The notes beneath the pieces were generated by a model that did not search any database, was not told where the DNA came from, and was given only the letters and a program-made list of their open reading frames with translations. Position numbers and translations under genes: made by a program. From Neptuniibacter sp048548695 (GTDB taxonomy: Bacteria > Pseudomonadota > Gammaproteobacteria > Pseudomonadales > Balneatricaceae), in the NCBI RefSeq assembly GCF_048548695.1, contig NZ_JBLYIF010000011.1: a stretch of 64,000 bases of DNA. One strand, given 5' to 3'. This document shows, piece by piece, positions 52,885 to 62,892 of this stretch (within the stretch, counting starts at the first letter, position 1; the number at the start of each line of letters is the position of its first letter).

Positions 52885-53766
52885 TCAGGCGGGTTTTAAT
52901 TTTTGTAATACACTGTAACAGCCAACCAATATGAGTCCAGCCGCTAATCCTGCCATACCCTCTAACACAATGGTGACAACACTATGCACCCCACCAGACA
53001 GGTTAAGCTGAAGTAACATAGCCTCCAGCACATGATGTACCAGAGGTACGGTATGGGTAAGGATGCCACCGCCCACCAGAAACATCGCCAGGGTGCCCAC
53101 GATGGCAAGCAACTTCATGAGTAGCGGTGCAAAAGTAAGAATAAAGCGACCCAAATGGCGGGTAACTGTCAGCGCGCCGGGTTTCTGGTAAAGGTACAGA
53201 CCGAGATCGTCCAGTTTGACAATCGCGGCCACCAAACCGTACACCCCGACGGTAATAAGCAGCGCCACAACAATTAACACACTGATCTGCGTGGGCAGAG
53301 GTGTAGCAGCCACCACACCCAGCGTAATTACGATAATCTCTGCAGAGAGTATAAAATCGGTGCGAATAGCGCCTTTGATTTTACTCGCCTCATCCAGTGG
53401 CTGTGGCGGATGGGCAGTTTTATGTTGACGGTGAAACAGCTTCTCAAGCACTTTTTCAGCACCCTCAAAACACAGAAACAACCCGCCCAGCAATAACAGA
53501 ATACTCACCGCCCAAGGCAGGAAATAACTGATCAATAGTGCCGCGGGTACCAGAATGGCTTTATTCAGCAGCGAGCCTTTGGCCACGGCCCATACCACTG
53601 GCAGTTCACGGTCCGCTTTCACCCCGGATACCTGTTGAGCATTCAGTGCCAGGTCGTCACCCAATACCCCTGAGGTCTTTTTCGCTGCGACTTTACTCAT
53701 AGCCGCAACATCATCCAGTACGCTGGCTACATCATCCAGCAAGGTAAGCAGTGAAGCGATAGCCAT
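52885..53766 (-). CDS. DUF808 family inner-membrane protein (YedI-like)
   Basis: This protein of about 293 residues starts MAIASLLTLLDDVASVLDDV, the typical DUF808 opening. It continues AAKKTSGVLGDDLALNAQQVSG and has roughly six to seven membrane helices between about 70 and 290. The ATG at 53766 has AGGAG just upstream; the frame extends a further 12 codons. The role of the family is not established. Confidence 0.88.
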   Translation of the reverse strand: MAIASLLTLLDDVASVLDDVAAMSKVAAKKTSGVLGDDLALNAQQVSGVKADRELPVVWAVAKGSLLNKAILVPAALLISYFLPWAVSILLLLGGLFLCFEGAEKVLEKLFHRQHKTAHPPQPLDEASKIKGAIRTDFILSAEIIVITLGVVAATPLPTQISVLIVVALLITVGVYGLVAAIVKLDDLGLYLYQKPGALTVTRHLGRFILTFAPLLMKLLAIVGTLAMFLVGGGILTHTVPLVHHVLEAMLLQLNLSGGVHSVVTIVLEGMAGLAAGLILVGCYSVLQKLKPA

Positions 53767-53883
53767 AATTACTCCTTCAGCCCTGTAAACACAGGGGTAC
53801 ACATCAGATCTGTCCGCTGGCGACGGTCAGTCATCCCTGCCCTGAACTATACTGGTTCAACGTTACCACGCAAGGAGATAACC

Positions 53884-54099
53884 ATGTCTGATCATCATAC
53901 CTATAAGAAACTTGAACTGGTGGGTTCATCCCGCACCAGTATTGAGGATGCCATTCAAAATGCGATCACAGAATGTGGCAAGTCAGTCAAGAATCTCGAC
54001 TGGTTCGAAGTTGTGGAGACCCGGGGGCATATAGTCAATGGGCAGGTTGGACATTTTCAGGTCACACTGAAAATCGGTTTCCGTATTGAAAGTAGCTAA
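53884..54099 (+). CDS. Dodecin family flavin-binding protein
   Basis: This 71-residue dodecin assembles as a dodecamer that stores or buffers flavins (TYKKLELVGSSRTSIEDAIQNA, WFEVVETRGHI, GHFQVTLKIGFR). The conserved tryptophan that stacks on the flavin is in LDWFEV. A strong AAGGAG site precedes the ATG. It appears monocistronic and divergent from the DUF808 gene. Confidence 0.93.
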   Translation: MSDHHTYKKLELVGSSRTSIEDAIQNAITECGKSVKNLDWFEVVETRGHIVNGQVGHFQVTLKIGFRIESS

Positions 54100-54126
54100 A
54101 GCGTAAATAAACACGACTGTGGCAGC

Positions 54127-54158
54127 GCCCGGTTTACAGGCAAGGATCAAAACCGGGC
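54127..54158. terminator. Possible terminator hairpin between dodecin and PAS-GGDEF-EAL genes
   Basis: A 9-bp stem GCCCGGTTT/AAACCGGGC with a 14-base loop overlaps the last codons of the convergent gene. No T run follows, so it is a weak call. Confidence 0.3.
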
Positions 54159-56689
54159 ATCAAGGCTGAAGTAGCAGAAAACTCCTGCATAAAGGTTTCA
54201 AACTCAGCAATCGGCAACGGCTTACTGAACAGGTAACCCTGGTAACAGTCAGTTTCTATCAAGTTTAACAATTGCATCTGGTCGCGGGTTTCCACCCCCT
54301 CGGCCACAATTTTCATATCCAACTCATGGGCAATCATGGCAATACCCTTGCAGAGTTGGAAGTCGCGTTTCGATTCGGTTATGCCGTTGATGAATGTGCG
54401 GTCAATTTTCAGATAACTGAATGAGTAACGGTTCAAATAAGCCAATGACGAGTAGCCGGTACCGAAATCATCAATGGCAATCTCAACCCCCATCTCCTGA
54501 TACGCATTCAGTATTTTGTCGGTTATTTCCGAGTGATCCAACAAGAAACTTTCGGTCACCTCAACAATCAGGTTACGCCCTCTGACATCAAAGCTGCGCA
54601 AGCTGTTATACAGATGGTTGATGCTTTCATGATAATCGAGAAACTGCAGCGGCGATTTATTAATCGAGATCTGGAAATCATCACCGTATTTACGGGTCCA
54701 TAGTTTCAGCACCCGTAGGGCTTCTGACACTACCCAGCGACCAATGCTTTTAATCAGACCGTACCTTTCTGCCAACGGAATAAAGACATCGGGCGGGATC
54801 ATACCCAGTTTAGGGTGGGTCCAGCGTAACAGGGCCTCTGCTTTACCGATGCGCACTGTACCGGCATCAATAATCGGTTGAAAATGCAGTGAAAACTCGT
54901 TGCGTTCTAACGCCATACCCAATTCAGTCAGCAACTCATGGTCATCAACGTTTGTGCTCTTTTGAATATTACGGAAAAACATACACTGATTTCGGCCATG
55001 GTACTTAGCCTGATACATCGCCTGATCAGCCTGCTGCAGTAATACCTTAGAGTCTTTACCATCATCAGGGTATACCGACACACCAATACTGGCTGACAGT
55101 GACAACTCAATCTCATCAATACGAACAGGCGCTTTAAGGTTGCGCAAAATATTTTCAGCAATACGTTCAAGGCCAGAATTGTCCAAGACGCCCGGCAACA
55201 TGATGACAAATTCATCACCGCCAAGCCGCGCGACGGTATCCGTTGCACGGGTACAGCGATCAAATACTTCGGAAACATGACTAAGAATTTGATCACCAAA
55301 ATCATGTCCGTAGGTATCGTTGAAAATTTTGAAGTTATCCAGATCTATAAAAAATAGCGCGAAGCGGTGTTTGCTCATTTGCGAGCTATTGATCTGCTGC
55401 GCCATTAATTTAAGGAAGTGACGGCGGTTAGGCAGCCCCGTCAGCTGATCCATATAAGCCTGCTTCCAAATCTGCTCCTGGGTAAACACTTCCTGCGTAA
55501 TATCCCGGGCGATTTTTGAAATACCTACTACCCTGTCATCTTCATATATTGGCGACAGGCTAACCGAGACATGAATCGAACGGCCAGATTTATGCAATCG
55601 AAGGGTTCTGAAGTGGTTGATTTTTCGACCCTGGATGATCTGACCAAGAAACACCGCCTCCTCTTCGAGTTTGTCATCGGGAAACAACGTAATAATTGAC
55701 TGCCCCACCATCTCCTCAGTCTTGTAACCAAACATACGCTCAGCACCGGGATTCCAGCTTTGCACGATGCCATCCAGAGATTTGCTGATGATGGCATCAT
55801 CAGACGACTCAACGATCACCTCAAACTGCCGCGTAATACGTTCCTGTGTCACCAGTTTAGTGACATCACGGGCGATGGTAGATACCCCGACAATACCGCC
55901 ATCTTCATTGAACACTGGGGAGATAGTAACGGACACTTCAACCAGGTGACCTGACTTATGCTGCCGTTGGGTTCTAAAGTGCTCAACGCGTTTACCTGCC
56001 GCCAGCTTAGCGAGAATTTCCGCTTCTTCATGAGCCCTTTCCGGCGGAAAGATCTTCAGCATTGGCTGGCCAATCATCTCTTCGGCCTTATAACCAAACA
56101 TGCGCTCTGCTGCCTGGTTCCAGCTCTGCACTATGCCATCAATGGACTTGCTGATAATGGCATCTTCGGAGGTTTCGATAATCGACTGAAAATGACTCTG
56201 CAACGCTTCGGCCGCTACCTGCTGACTAATATCCTGGGCAATGTAAGATGCCCCTACAATCAAACCATGGGGGTTAACAATGGGCGACAGGGTGATCGCA
56301 ACCTGTAGTTGCGAGCCATCCTTATGCTGACGGCGAGTCCGATGGTGCACCAGACGCTTACCCAACAACATATTCTGTAATAATTCTTGATGCTCTGAAA
56401 TCAGGTCGGCAGGAATAATTTTACGCAGGCTTTGCCCAGTCATCTCAGCAGAGACGTAACCAAACAGCTCAGCCGCAGCGGGGTTCCAACTGCTGACTAC
56501 ACTATCCAGAGACGTAACCATGATGGCATCGTTGGCGGACGCGACAACAGCATCAAACAGCTGCGATTCTGCAGCTTGATCAATATTGGGCGTGTGGACA
56601 TCCATCCTTGAATGGTTCTGATCTATATCCCTATTGTGTGCTTCACTTTGCCCATTTTCATTGTTTTTATTGCGGTCAAAGGTCGTCAT
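54134..56689 (-). CDS. PAS-PAS-PAS-GGDEF-EAL cyclic-di-GMP signalling protein
   Basis: This protein of about 851 residues has three very similar PAS domains (each with a SxDAIxxxSxDxxVxSWNxxAxxxFGY core; about residues 35-155, 160-280, 285-405). A GGDEF domain follows (ARLGGDEFVIML, with an intact RxxD inhibitory site RATD five residues before it), then an EAL domain (KAEALLRWTH, DDFGTGYSSL, KIDRTFI). Both catalytic motifs are complete, so it could make or degrade c-di-GMP. No TM segment is visible. I use the ATG at 56689: the longer frame starts at a GTG inside a MITE copy whose end is 20 bp upstream of this ATG. Confidence 0.9.
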   Translation of the reverse strand: MTTFDRNKNNENGQSEAHNRDIDQNHSRMDVHTPNIDQAAESQLFDAVVASANDAIMVTSLDSVVSSWNPAAAELFGYVSAEMTGQSLRKIIPADLISEHQELLQNMLLGKRLVHHRTRRQHKDGSQLQVAITLSPIVNPHGLIVGASYIAQDISQQVAAEALQSHFQSIIETSEDAIISKSIDGIVQSWNQAAERMFGYKAEEMIGQPMLKIFPPERAHEEAEILAKLAAGKRVEHFRTQRQHKSGHLVEVSVTISPVFNEDGGIVGVSTIARDVTKLVTQERITRQFEVIVESSDDAIISKSLDGIVQSWNPGAERMFGYKTEEMVGQSIITLFPDDKLEEEAVFLGQIIQGRKINHFRTLRLHKSGRSIHVSVSLSPIYEDDRVVGISKIARDITQEVFTQEQIWKQAYMDQLTGLPNRRHFLKLMAQQINSSQMSKHRFALFFIDLDNFKIFNDTYGHDFGDQILSHVSEVFDRCTRATDTVARLGGDEFVIMLPGVLDNSGLERIAENILRNLKAPVRIDEIELSLSASIGVSVYPDDGKDSKVLLQQADQAMYQAKYHGRNQCMFFRNIQKSTNVDDHELLTELGMALERNEFSLHFQPIIDAGTVRIGKAEALLRWTHPKLGMIPPDVFIPLAERYGLIKSIGRWVVSEALRVLKLWTRKYGDDFQISINKSPLQFLDYHESINHLYNSLRSFDVRGRNLIVEVTESFLLDHSEITDKILNAYQEMGVEIAIDDFGTGYSSLAYLNRYSFSYLKIDRTFINGITESKRDFQLCKGIAMIAHELDMKIVAEGVETRDQMQLLNLIETDCYQGYLFSKPLPIAEFETFMQEFSATSALMPGFDPCL

Positions 56690-57142
56690 ATATCGCCACA
56701 GATATTTAGGGAATCTACGCACAAGTCCAAGACTTTCTCTGCGTTACCGAGTTTCGACAGGCAACCAGCATGTCTGTAACCGCTGCCTTGATCTCAAATT
56801 GTTCTGAAAGCCAGAGGCGTTTTGGGTTTATTCGTAGGTTCTTTAGCAAAAGAATGATCTAAAGCCTAGCGAGATAACAATTTTGTAGCGTGAAAAAATA
56901 CACATTTAAATTAAGGTTAAACCAATTTATACGTTATGCAACAATAAGATAGACATTTATTTAATGTAAAAAACAGGTTAAATTTAGGCAAAATTTGAAC
57001 TAAGTGAATAGTAAAAATTCCATGGGAACACCGGCGCCATTACAGCATAGTTAAGTTAACACTTATATAAGGTAGGTCAACTACAGACACTGTGTAAACG
57101 TAACCTGAGAAAAGTTGATCTGGTGCAGATGTAATCGTGCAA
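56690..57142. other. Intergenic region with a MITE copy and AT-rich sequence
   Basis: It holds MITE copy B (56710-56842). The remaining 300 bp (56847-57142) is AT-rich with no gene or recognised motif. It should contain the promoter for the PAS-GGDEF-EAL gene unless the MITE supplies it. Confidence 0.5.
56710..56842 (-). mobile_element. MITE-like element, copy B
   Basis: This 133-bp element is in the opposite orientation to copy A at 14374-14534. Its ends are GGAATCTACGCACAA (left) and AGAACCTACGAATAA (reverse complement of right), flanked by TTAG direct repeats (56706-56709 and 56843-56846), the reverse complement of the CTAA seen at copy A. The shared internal words are AGAGAAAGTCTTG, CTTTCAG and the AACCTACGAATAA end. 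The middle is shorter and diverged. Confidence 0.78.
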
Positions 57143-59923
57143 TCAATCTGTAACCCAATTACGGATCCGCTCTAGCACCAGGTCACGACCACTGCGCAGC
57201 GAGGCCAACTCATCATCAGGCAGTGGAACACCGGATTCAGCTTTACGCTTCAACAGTCCGGCCGCCCGACGTGACAACTGCTCAAATGCGGGGAGTACCG
57301 CTGCGGGCATCACAGCAAGCGCATCCTCATGCCCCAATACGTGCTGCTGCCAGTCATGAAGGGGATCAAGCGGAGGAAGAATATCCTGATCACTACACAG
57401 GTATTTATCGATTGCCTGTAACCAGGATCGGTACTCGACCAGACCAAACAGCGCTGGCATCAACTGCCGATCCAATGACTTCTGTCCCAACCAATTCGAC
57501 TCGGGTTGCCAGGATTTAGTCCAGGCTATAATGTGCTCTGCAGGCATCGGACGGGCAATGCCAAAACCCTGCGCCTGTTCACACCCCAGCCACAGCAACA
57601 TTTCGCCTTGTTCCGCCGTTTCGACGCCTTCTGCAATCACCTGCCGACGGAAGGCGCGTGATAACCCCATGACCCCTTCCAGAATTGCCAGATCTTCTGG
57701 ATCATCCAACATGTCCCGGACAAAACTACGGTCGATTTTCAGTATTTCAGCAGGTAACAGTTTTAAATAAGACAGTGACGAATAGCCGGTACCAAAATCA
57801 TCCAGGGAGACTAATATGCCCAAGCGACGGCAATCACGTATCACCTGTGACGCATGACTAATATTCTCCAGCGCGCTAGTCTCCAGAACCTCAAGTTCGA
57901 GCATGGCAGGACAGACATCAGAGAACTCGGCCATTAAGGTGCGGAGCTGTTCGACAAAATTTGACTGCTGCAGGTGGTAAGCCGCGATATTGACACTGAC
58001 TGGCAGGTTGAGTTGCTGGCTTTGCCAGGTTCTCACTTGTTGCAGTGCCTGTTTCAGCGTCCACTCACCCAGTTCAATAATCGCCAGATGATCCTCTATA
58101 TCAGGCAGAAAACTGTCTGGTGAAAGTATTCCGAGTTCTGGGTGCTGCCAACGCAGCAACGCTTCAACACCAATCACTTCACCCGTGCGCATATTCACTT
58201 TCGGTTGGTAATAAAGCTGAAATTCAGCCGCGGCAATCCCCTGCCGGATACGTTCAATATTGCGGTGCCGGCCGCGAAGGTGTCGGTCCTGCTCGGCGTC
58301 AAATAGACAGTAGCGGTTTTTACCTGACAGTTCTGCCTGATACATGGCCTGATCGGCCTGGCGCAGCAGCTGGTCGGCATCCACTTCTTCTGCTTGCGGA
58401 TAAAAAGTAACCCCAATACTGGCAGATACCTGGAGGGTATTACCGCCAATATTAATATTTTCAGACACGGCATTGAGTAACCGCTGCAGCAGAGGTAAGC
58501 AACTGTCGGGCTCGGGCAGATCCATCATGACAGCAACAAACTCATCACCCCCGAGCCGGGCAATGGTATCGCTGTCGCGCAGAACATTTTTCATCCGATA
58601 GGCCAGGCTCATCAAGAGTAAATCACCCACCTTGTGACCGTAAGTATCGTTGACCTCTTTAAAACCATCCAGGTCGAGGAACAGCACGGCAACATGCTCG
58701 CCACGGCGGGCATCCTGAATCATAGCGTGGCGTAAACGGTCATTGAGCAGTACCCGGTTTGGCAATCCGGTCAGGGCATCATAATGCGCAATATGCTCCA
58801 GTTGTTGCTGCTGTTTTTTCAGCTGGGTGATATCAGTGAACAACGAGACATAGTTATCTACCTCCCCCTGCGCGTTATGTATCGCGCTGATGGTGCGCAG
58901 TTCAGCATATATTTCACCATTGCTGCGCCGGTTCCAAATCTCGCCGGACCAGTGTCCATCCTGCAGCAAGGTTTGCCATAGCTGCTCATAAAACTCTTTG
59001 CCATGCTCACCGGATCTCAACAGCCGACTGCTTTGACCCACGGCTTCGTCATGACGGTAACCGGTGATGTAGGTAAAGGCATCGTTGACATCAAGGATGA
59101 CACCGGCAGCATCAAAAATCATGATGCCTTCCCGGGCATGGTCAAAAACACTGGCGGCCAGTTTGAGCTTAGCCGCAGCCTGTTGCTTTTCGGTAATGTC
59201 ATGCACGATGGTAAAGATCAGTGTACGCCCTTGCATCTCCACCGGTGTGGTATATAGCTCAACATCACGTACTGCGCCATCATGCAGGCGTTGCTGAACC
59301 GTGCTTCGGCGCTGCTCACTCAGCATGGCAAGCAAAGCGGCCTGTTCAGAATCTTTAGTAAATACCGTCAAGCCGATAAGACTTAGACCTGTCATGCGTT
59401 CTGTGTCATAGCCATAAAACAGCTGCGCAGAATGGTTAGAGGCCACAACCTGACCCGTATCAGGATCGAGCAGTAACATCACCGAATTATTTTGCTCAAA
59501 AAAGCTTCTGAATTGAGCTTCGCTGCTGGCAACGTCCTTGCGTAAACGCTCCATCTGCACCAGGTTATGGATCCGGCTCCGTGCGATATTCACATTGACC
59601 GGTTTGGTCAGGTAATCCACAGCCCCCAGTTCAAGCCCTTTTGCTTCTTCCTGAATATCACTCAGCGCGGTCACAAACACCACAGGTATATGCTTCAGGC
59701 TGTCATCCGCCTTAAGTCGACGGCATACTTCATAACCATCCAGCTCAGGCATCATGATATCCAGCAGAATGATATCCGGTTCCATTTCAGCCGCGAGCAG
59801 CAGGCCTTTTAAGCCAGAATTAGCAATATACAGATCGAACTCATTGGCCAGAGCCCGACCCAACATGCGCAGATTGGTCGGATTATCATCAACCATCAGG
59901 ACTTTTGATCGGGTTTGGCTCAT
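57143..59923 (-). CDS. REC-PAS-PAS-GGDEF-EAL response regulator
   Basis: This 926-residue protein begins with an intact receiver (MVDDNPTNLRML, phospho-acceptor Asp in IILLDIMMPELDG near residue 54, Lys in DYLTKPVN). Two PAS domains follow (about 130-245 and 250-375), then GGDEF (ARLGGDEFVAVM, RxxD site RDSD intact) and EAL (GVEALLRWQHPELG, DDFGTGYSSL). About 115 C-terminal helical residues have a pattern reminiscent of, but not matching, CZB-type zinc domains. It is the last gene of an operon, overlapping the hybrid kinase gene by 4 bp, and so is its probable phosphorylation target. Confidence 0.92.
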   Translation of the reverse strand: MSQTRSKVLMVDDNPTNLRMLGRALANEFDLYIANSGLKGLLLAAEMEPDIILLDIMMPELDGYEVCRRLKADDSLKHIPVVFVTALSDIQEEAKGLELGAVDYLTKPVNVNIARSRIHNLVQMERLRKDVASSEAQFRSFFEQNNSVMLLLDPDTGQVVASNHSAQLFYGYDTERMTGLSLIGLTVFTKDSEQAALLAMLSEQRRSTVQQRLHDGAVRDVELYTTPVEMQGRTLIFTIVHDITEKQQAAAKLKLAASVFDHAREGIMIFDAAGVILDVNDAFTYITGYRHDEAVGQSSRLLRSGEHGKEFYEQLWQTLLQDGHWSGEIWNRRSNGEIYAELRTISAIHNAQGEVDNYVSLFTDITQLKKQQQQLEHIAHYDALTGLPNRVLLNDRLRHAMIQDARRGEHVAVLFLDLDGFKEVNDTYGHKVGDLLLMSLAYRMKNVLRDSDTIARLGGDEFVAVMMDLPEPDSCLPLLQRLLNAVSENINIGGNTLQVSASIGVTFYPQAEEVDADQLLRQADQAMYQAELSGKNRYCLFDAEQDRHLRGRHRNIERIRQGIAAAEFQLYYQPKVNMRTGEVIGVEALLRWQHPELGILSPDSFLPDIEDHLAIIELGEWTLKQALQQVRTWQSQQLNLPVSVNIAAYHLQQSNFVEQLRTLMAEFSDVCPAMLELEVLETSALENISHASQVIRDCRRLGILVSLDDFGTGYSSLSYLKLLPAEILKIDRSFVRDMLDDPEDLAILEGVMGLSRAFRRQVIAEGVETAEQGEMLLWLGCEQAQGFGIARPMPAEHIIAWTKSWQPESNWLGQKSLDRQLMPALFGLVEYRSWLQAIDKYLCSDQDILPPLDPLHDWQQHVLGHEDALAVMPAAVLPAFEQLSRRAAGLLKRKAESGVPLPDDELASLRSGRDLVLERIRNWVTD

Positions 59924-62892
59924 GCGCGATCAACCTCAGACAGCAATAACTGACGCACTGTTTGTAAACGTTCCAACGCATCTTCGAACCGAAATGCATC
60001 CACCAGCTTGCCCGTTTCAGTTAATACCTCAGCAGCGGCATATCCTTCAGCCATCTGTTTCAGGGTTGCAAAGGAATCTAACGCGATAAAAGCTCCCTGC
60101 TCCAACTGCGCGATTAACAGATCGATGGCAGGCAACAACTCATCCGGCGAACATTTCACAACATCAGCCGGCATGGCTGTTGCTGATGACGCGTTTTCAG
60201 CAGTCGGCAGCCAAGTGGCCAGAACACTGTATAAATCCTGTAGCATGACCGGTTTGGTAATGATGTTGTTCATACCCGCAGCATAACAAGCCCGTTGTTC
60301 TTCTGGAAAAACATCTGCCGTCATTGCCAGTATCGGGATGGCTGGAAGATCGTTCGTTTGTTCCCAAGCGCGTATCGCCTTAGTCGCTTCGATACCGTCC
60401 AATTCAGGCATATGCAGGTCCATCAGCACCAGATCAAACCTCGCGTCAGTTTCAGTTATCTGCTGCACAGCCAGTCGTCCGTTACCAACCCACTGACACT
60501 GCAAGCCAATTCTGTCCAGCAGCGCGGCGGCAATATCGCGGTTTACCTCAACATCTTCAACAATCAGCACCTGCCCCTGTAAAGGCTGATCAGCGATATT
60601 GACAGGGTCTAGACCAGAAGATTTGGGCAGTGTTTGATCTGACAAGCGAGCCTGCACCCGAAACCAGAAACGGGAGCCTTTGTTCTCTTCACTCTCGACA
60701 CCGACTTCACCCTGCATCAGTTCAGCCAGGCTGCTGACAATAGACAACCCCAAACCTGAACCACCAAACAGCCGGGTGGTTGAATCATCCGCCTGAATAA
60801 AGGGGTTGAAAATATTGCGCTGTTTCTCAGTCGGTATACCGATACCGGTGTCCTTAACCGCAAACTCAAGCACCGCAACATTTTCATCCCGGCTAACCTC
60901 AGCACAGCTCAGTTCAACTCCACCCTGCCGGGTAAATTTAATGGCATTGTTTACCAGGTTAGTCAGCATCTGACGTAAGCGATGCGCGTCACCCAAGTAG
61001 GCTTGCTGCGCGGGTATCTGATTAAACACGTTTAGGGTTAAACCTTTATCATGTGCAGACTCTAAAAACAGCCGCTGACACTCCTCCATAATTTCTGCCG
61101 GCAATAACGCACCCTGTTCAAGCTGCATTTTGCCTGCTTCAACCTTAGACAGATCGAGGATGTCATTTAAGAGTGCGAGTAAGGATTGACCCGAGTGAAT
61201 GATGGTTCTGGCATAATCAGCTCGTTGCTGGGGCTGTAGGTTGTTATCCTGTAGTAATTGCGCCATGCCCAGAATACCGTTTAATGGCGTGCGCAACTCA
61301 TGAGACATGGTTGCCAAAAAACGGCTTTTGGCAATATTGGCAGCTTCAGCCTGCTGGCTGGCAAGCTCAAGCTGCGAAGCGGTGCGCTTTAGCGCCGTAA
61401 TATCGGTAATGGTGCCGATCCAGCCAGTAACAACACCCTCCATATCCATTTCAGGATTAGCCAGGCAGATGACCCACACCGGCATCGCTTCAGGTTCTGC
61501 AAAACGAAATTCAGCACGGAAAAAAGCACATGTCTGCTGAGCGGTCAGCCAAGCCTTCATCACCGCCGGACGGTCTTCAGGATGAATCAGCGCGGCCCAG
61601 TCAGTACCCAGTTTATCGCGGCGATAACCACTGATCTGCATCCAGCGCGGGCTAAGGTAGATAAATTTACCATCTGCATCAATTTGCCAAACGCCGGACG
61701 GTGACGATTCAGACAGCCGTTGATAACGTGACAAACTGTCCGTTAGCGCCTGCGAGGCCTGTTTGCGACGGGTAACATCTTGATGCGTACCCTGCATTAA
61801 CAGAGGCTTGCCATCCTCAGTCCAGGAGGTAACTTTGCCTCGATCCAGCACCCATACCCAATGGCCAGCACGGTGTTTCATACGGGCCTCTATTTCATAA
61901 TACGGTGCATCACCAGAGAAGTGTCGCTCCAATGCGGCAGTGGATTCTGCCAGATCATCGGGGTGAGCAAGGTTCAACCATGTATCGATGTTGATCGGCT
62001 CCAACTCCTGCAGCCGGTAACCGATAATTTCTGCCCAGCGTTCATTAAAATACGTGGCGCCAGTTTGTATATTCCATTCCCAGATACCCACCCGGGTGGC
62101 TTCTAAGACATTTTCAAAGCGCTCAGCTTCACGCTCCAGTTTGAGCCGGGAATCACTCACCAGGGATATCATGCGATTCAGGGTCGCACTAAGTAATGAG
62201 GTTTCTTGATAGCGGAAGTCGGGTAACGGTGACAGTGGTATACCGTCGTTATCCTGCTCACCTAAGTGATGAGCAAGCTGGTTAACCGGTTCGACCAATA
62301 TTCGGCTAACCAGACCCAGCAACATCGAAATAAGAAATAATGCAGCCAGGCCGCTGATCAACAGCGTGCTATACAACGCCGTGCTCAACTGGCTTTTCAT
62401 CTGGGCATCACTGTTGTAAATAATTATCTGGCCTAGAGACTGGCCATGCTCACCCACCAGAGGCTGGCTTGTTTGCATGAACGCCGTTTGTAACAACGTC
62501 TGATGCAGCAGGCTCTCAGGGTCATAATCAACCACCGACTGGTCTGGCAAGCGCAACTTGCCGGTCACGAATTCATCCTGCCCCGTGATTTCTGCCATCA
62601 GGTTATCTTTTACAACAAGTGCTTGATGGAACTTACTACCCGTCTCGGTTAGCAACAGTTTCTGGTAGTCATTGACCGCATATGCCGATACCAATGGACT
62701 GATATTAATCACCAGACGGTTTAATGCCTCGGCCGTTGCTTCTGTCATCTGCTCTATAATTGCTTCGCGTTGCAAAGAGTATTGCAGCACGCTATGCAGG
62801 GCAAAAACCAGGATGACAGTAGCCGCCGTAAAGAGACCAAGGTGGGATAGTAGTGACGGCCGCTTGTGCATACGTTCACGCTGTTTAGTCAT
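59920..62892 (-). CDS. Membrane hybrid sensor histidine kinase with PAS and receiver domains
   Basis: This 990-residue protein has TM1 at about 17-38, a periplasmic domain of about 140 residues, TM2 at about 178-198, a HAMP-like linker, two PAS domains (about 245-375 and 380-500), and HisKA with FLATMSHELRTPLNG. The ATPase follows (N-box NAIKFT, GIGIPTEKQ, GGSGLGLSIV), then a receiver (VLIVEDVEVNRD, LVLMDLHMPELDG, ITKPVM). The last ~75 residues sit where an Hpt domain would be but show no candidate phospho-histidine. It overlaps the binding-protein gene by 8 bp and the REC-GGDEF-EAL gene by 4 bp, so the three form one pathway. Confidence 0.92.
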   Translation of the reverse strand: MTKQRERMHKRPSLLSHLGLFTAATVILVFALHSVLQYSLQREAIIEQMTEATAEALNRLVINISPLVSAYAVNDYQKLLLTETGSKFHQALVVKDNLMAEITGQDEFVTGKLRLPDQSVVDYDPESLLHQTLLQTAFMQTSQPLVGEHGQSLGQIIIYNSDAQMKSQLSTALYSTLLISGLAALFLISMLLGLVSRILVEPVNQLAHHLGEQDNDGIPLSPLPDFRYQETSLLSATLNRMISLVSDSRLKLEREAERFENVLEATRVGIWEWNIQTGATYFNERWAEIIGYRLQELEPINIDTWLNLAHPDDLAESTAALERHFSGDAPYYEIEARMKHRAGHWVWVLDRGKVTSWTEDGKPLLMQGTHQDVTRRKQASQALTDSLSRYQRLSESSPSGVWQIDADGKFIYLSPRWMQISGYRRDKLGTDWAALIHPEDRPAVMKAWLTAQQTCAFFRAEFRFAEPEAMPVWVICLANPEMDMEGVVTGWIGTITDITALKRTASQLELASQQAEAANIAKSRFLATMSHELRTPLNGILGMAQLLQDNNLQPQQRADYARTIIHSGQSLLALLNDILDLSKVEAGKMQLEQGALLPAEIMEECQRLFLESAHDKGLTLNVFNQIPAQQAYLGDAHRLRQMLTNLVNNAIKFTRQGGVELSCAEVSRDENVAVLEFAVKDTGIGIPTEKQRNIFNPFIQADDSTTRLFGGSGLGLSIVSSLAELMQGEVGVESEENKGSRFWFRVQARLSDQTLPKSSGLDPVNIADQPLQGQVLIVEDVEVNRDIAAALLDRIGLQCQWVGNGRLAVQQITETDARFDLVLMDLHMPELDGIEATKAIRAWEQTNDLPAIPILAMTADVFPEEQRACYAAGMNNIITKPVMLQDLYSVLATWLPTAENASSATAMPADVVKCSPDELLPAIDLLIAQLEQGAFIALDSFATLKQMAEGYAAAEVLTETGKLVDAFRFEDALERLQTVRQLLLSEVDRA

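Noticed and set aside
56690..56722. Longer N-terminus of the PAS-GGDEF-EAL protein starting at GTG 56722
   Set aside because: The extension lies within and just past the end of MITE copy B. The ATG at 56689 is outside the element and is a better start.
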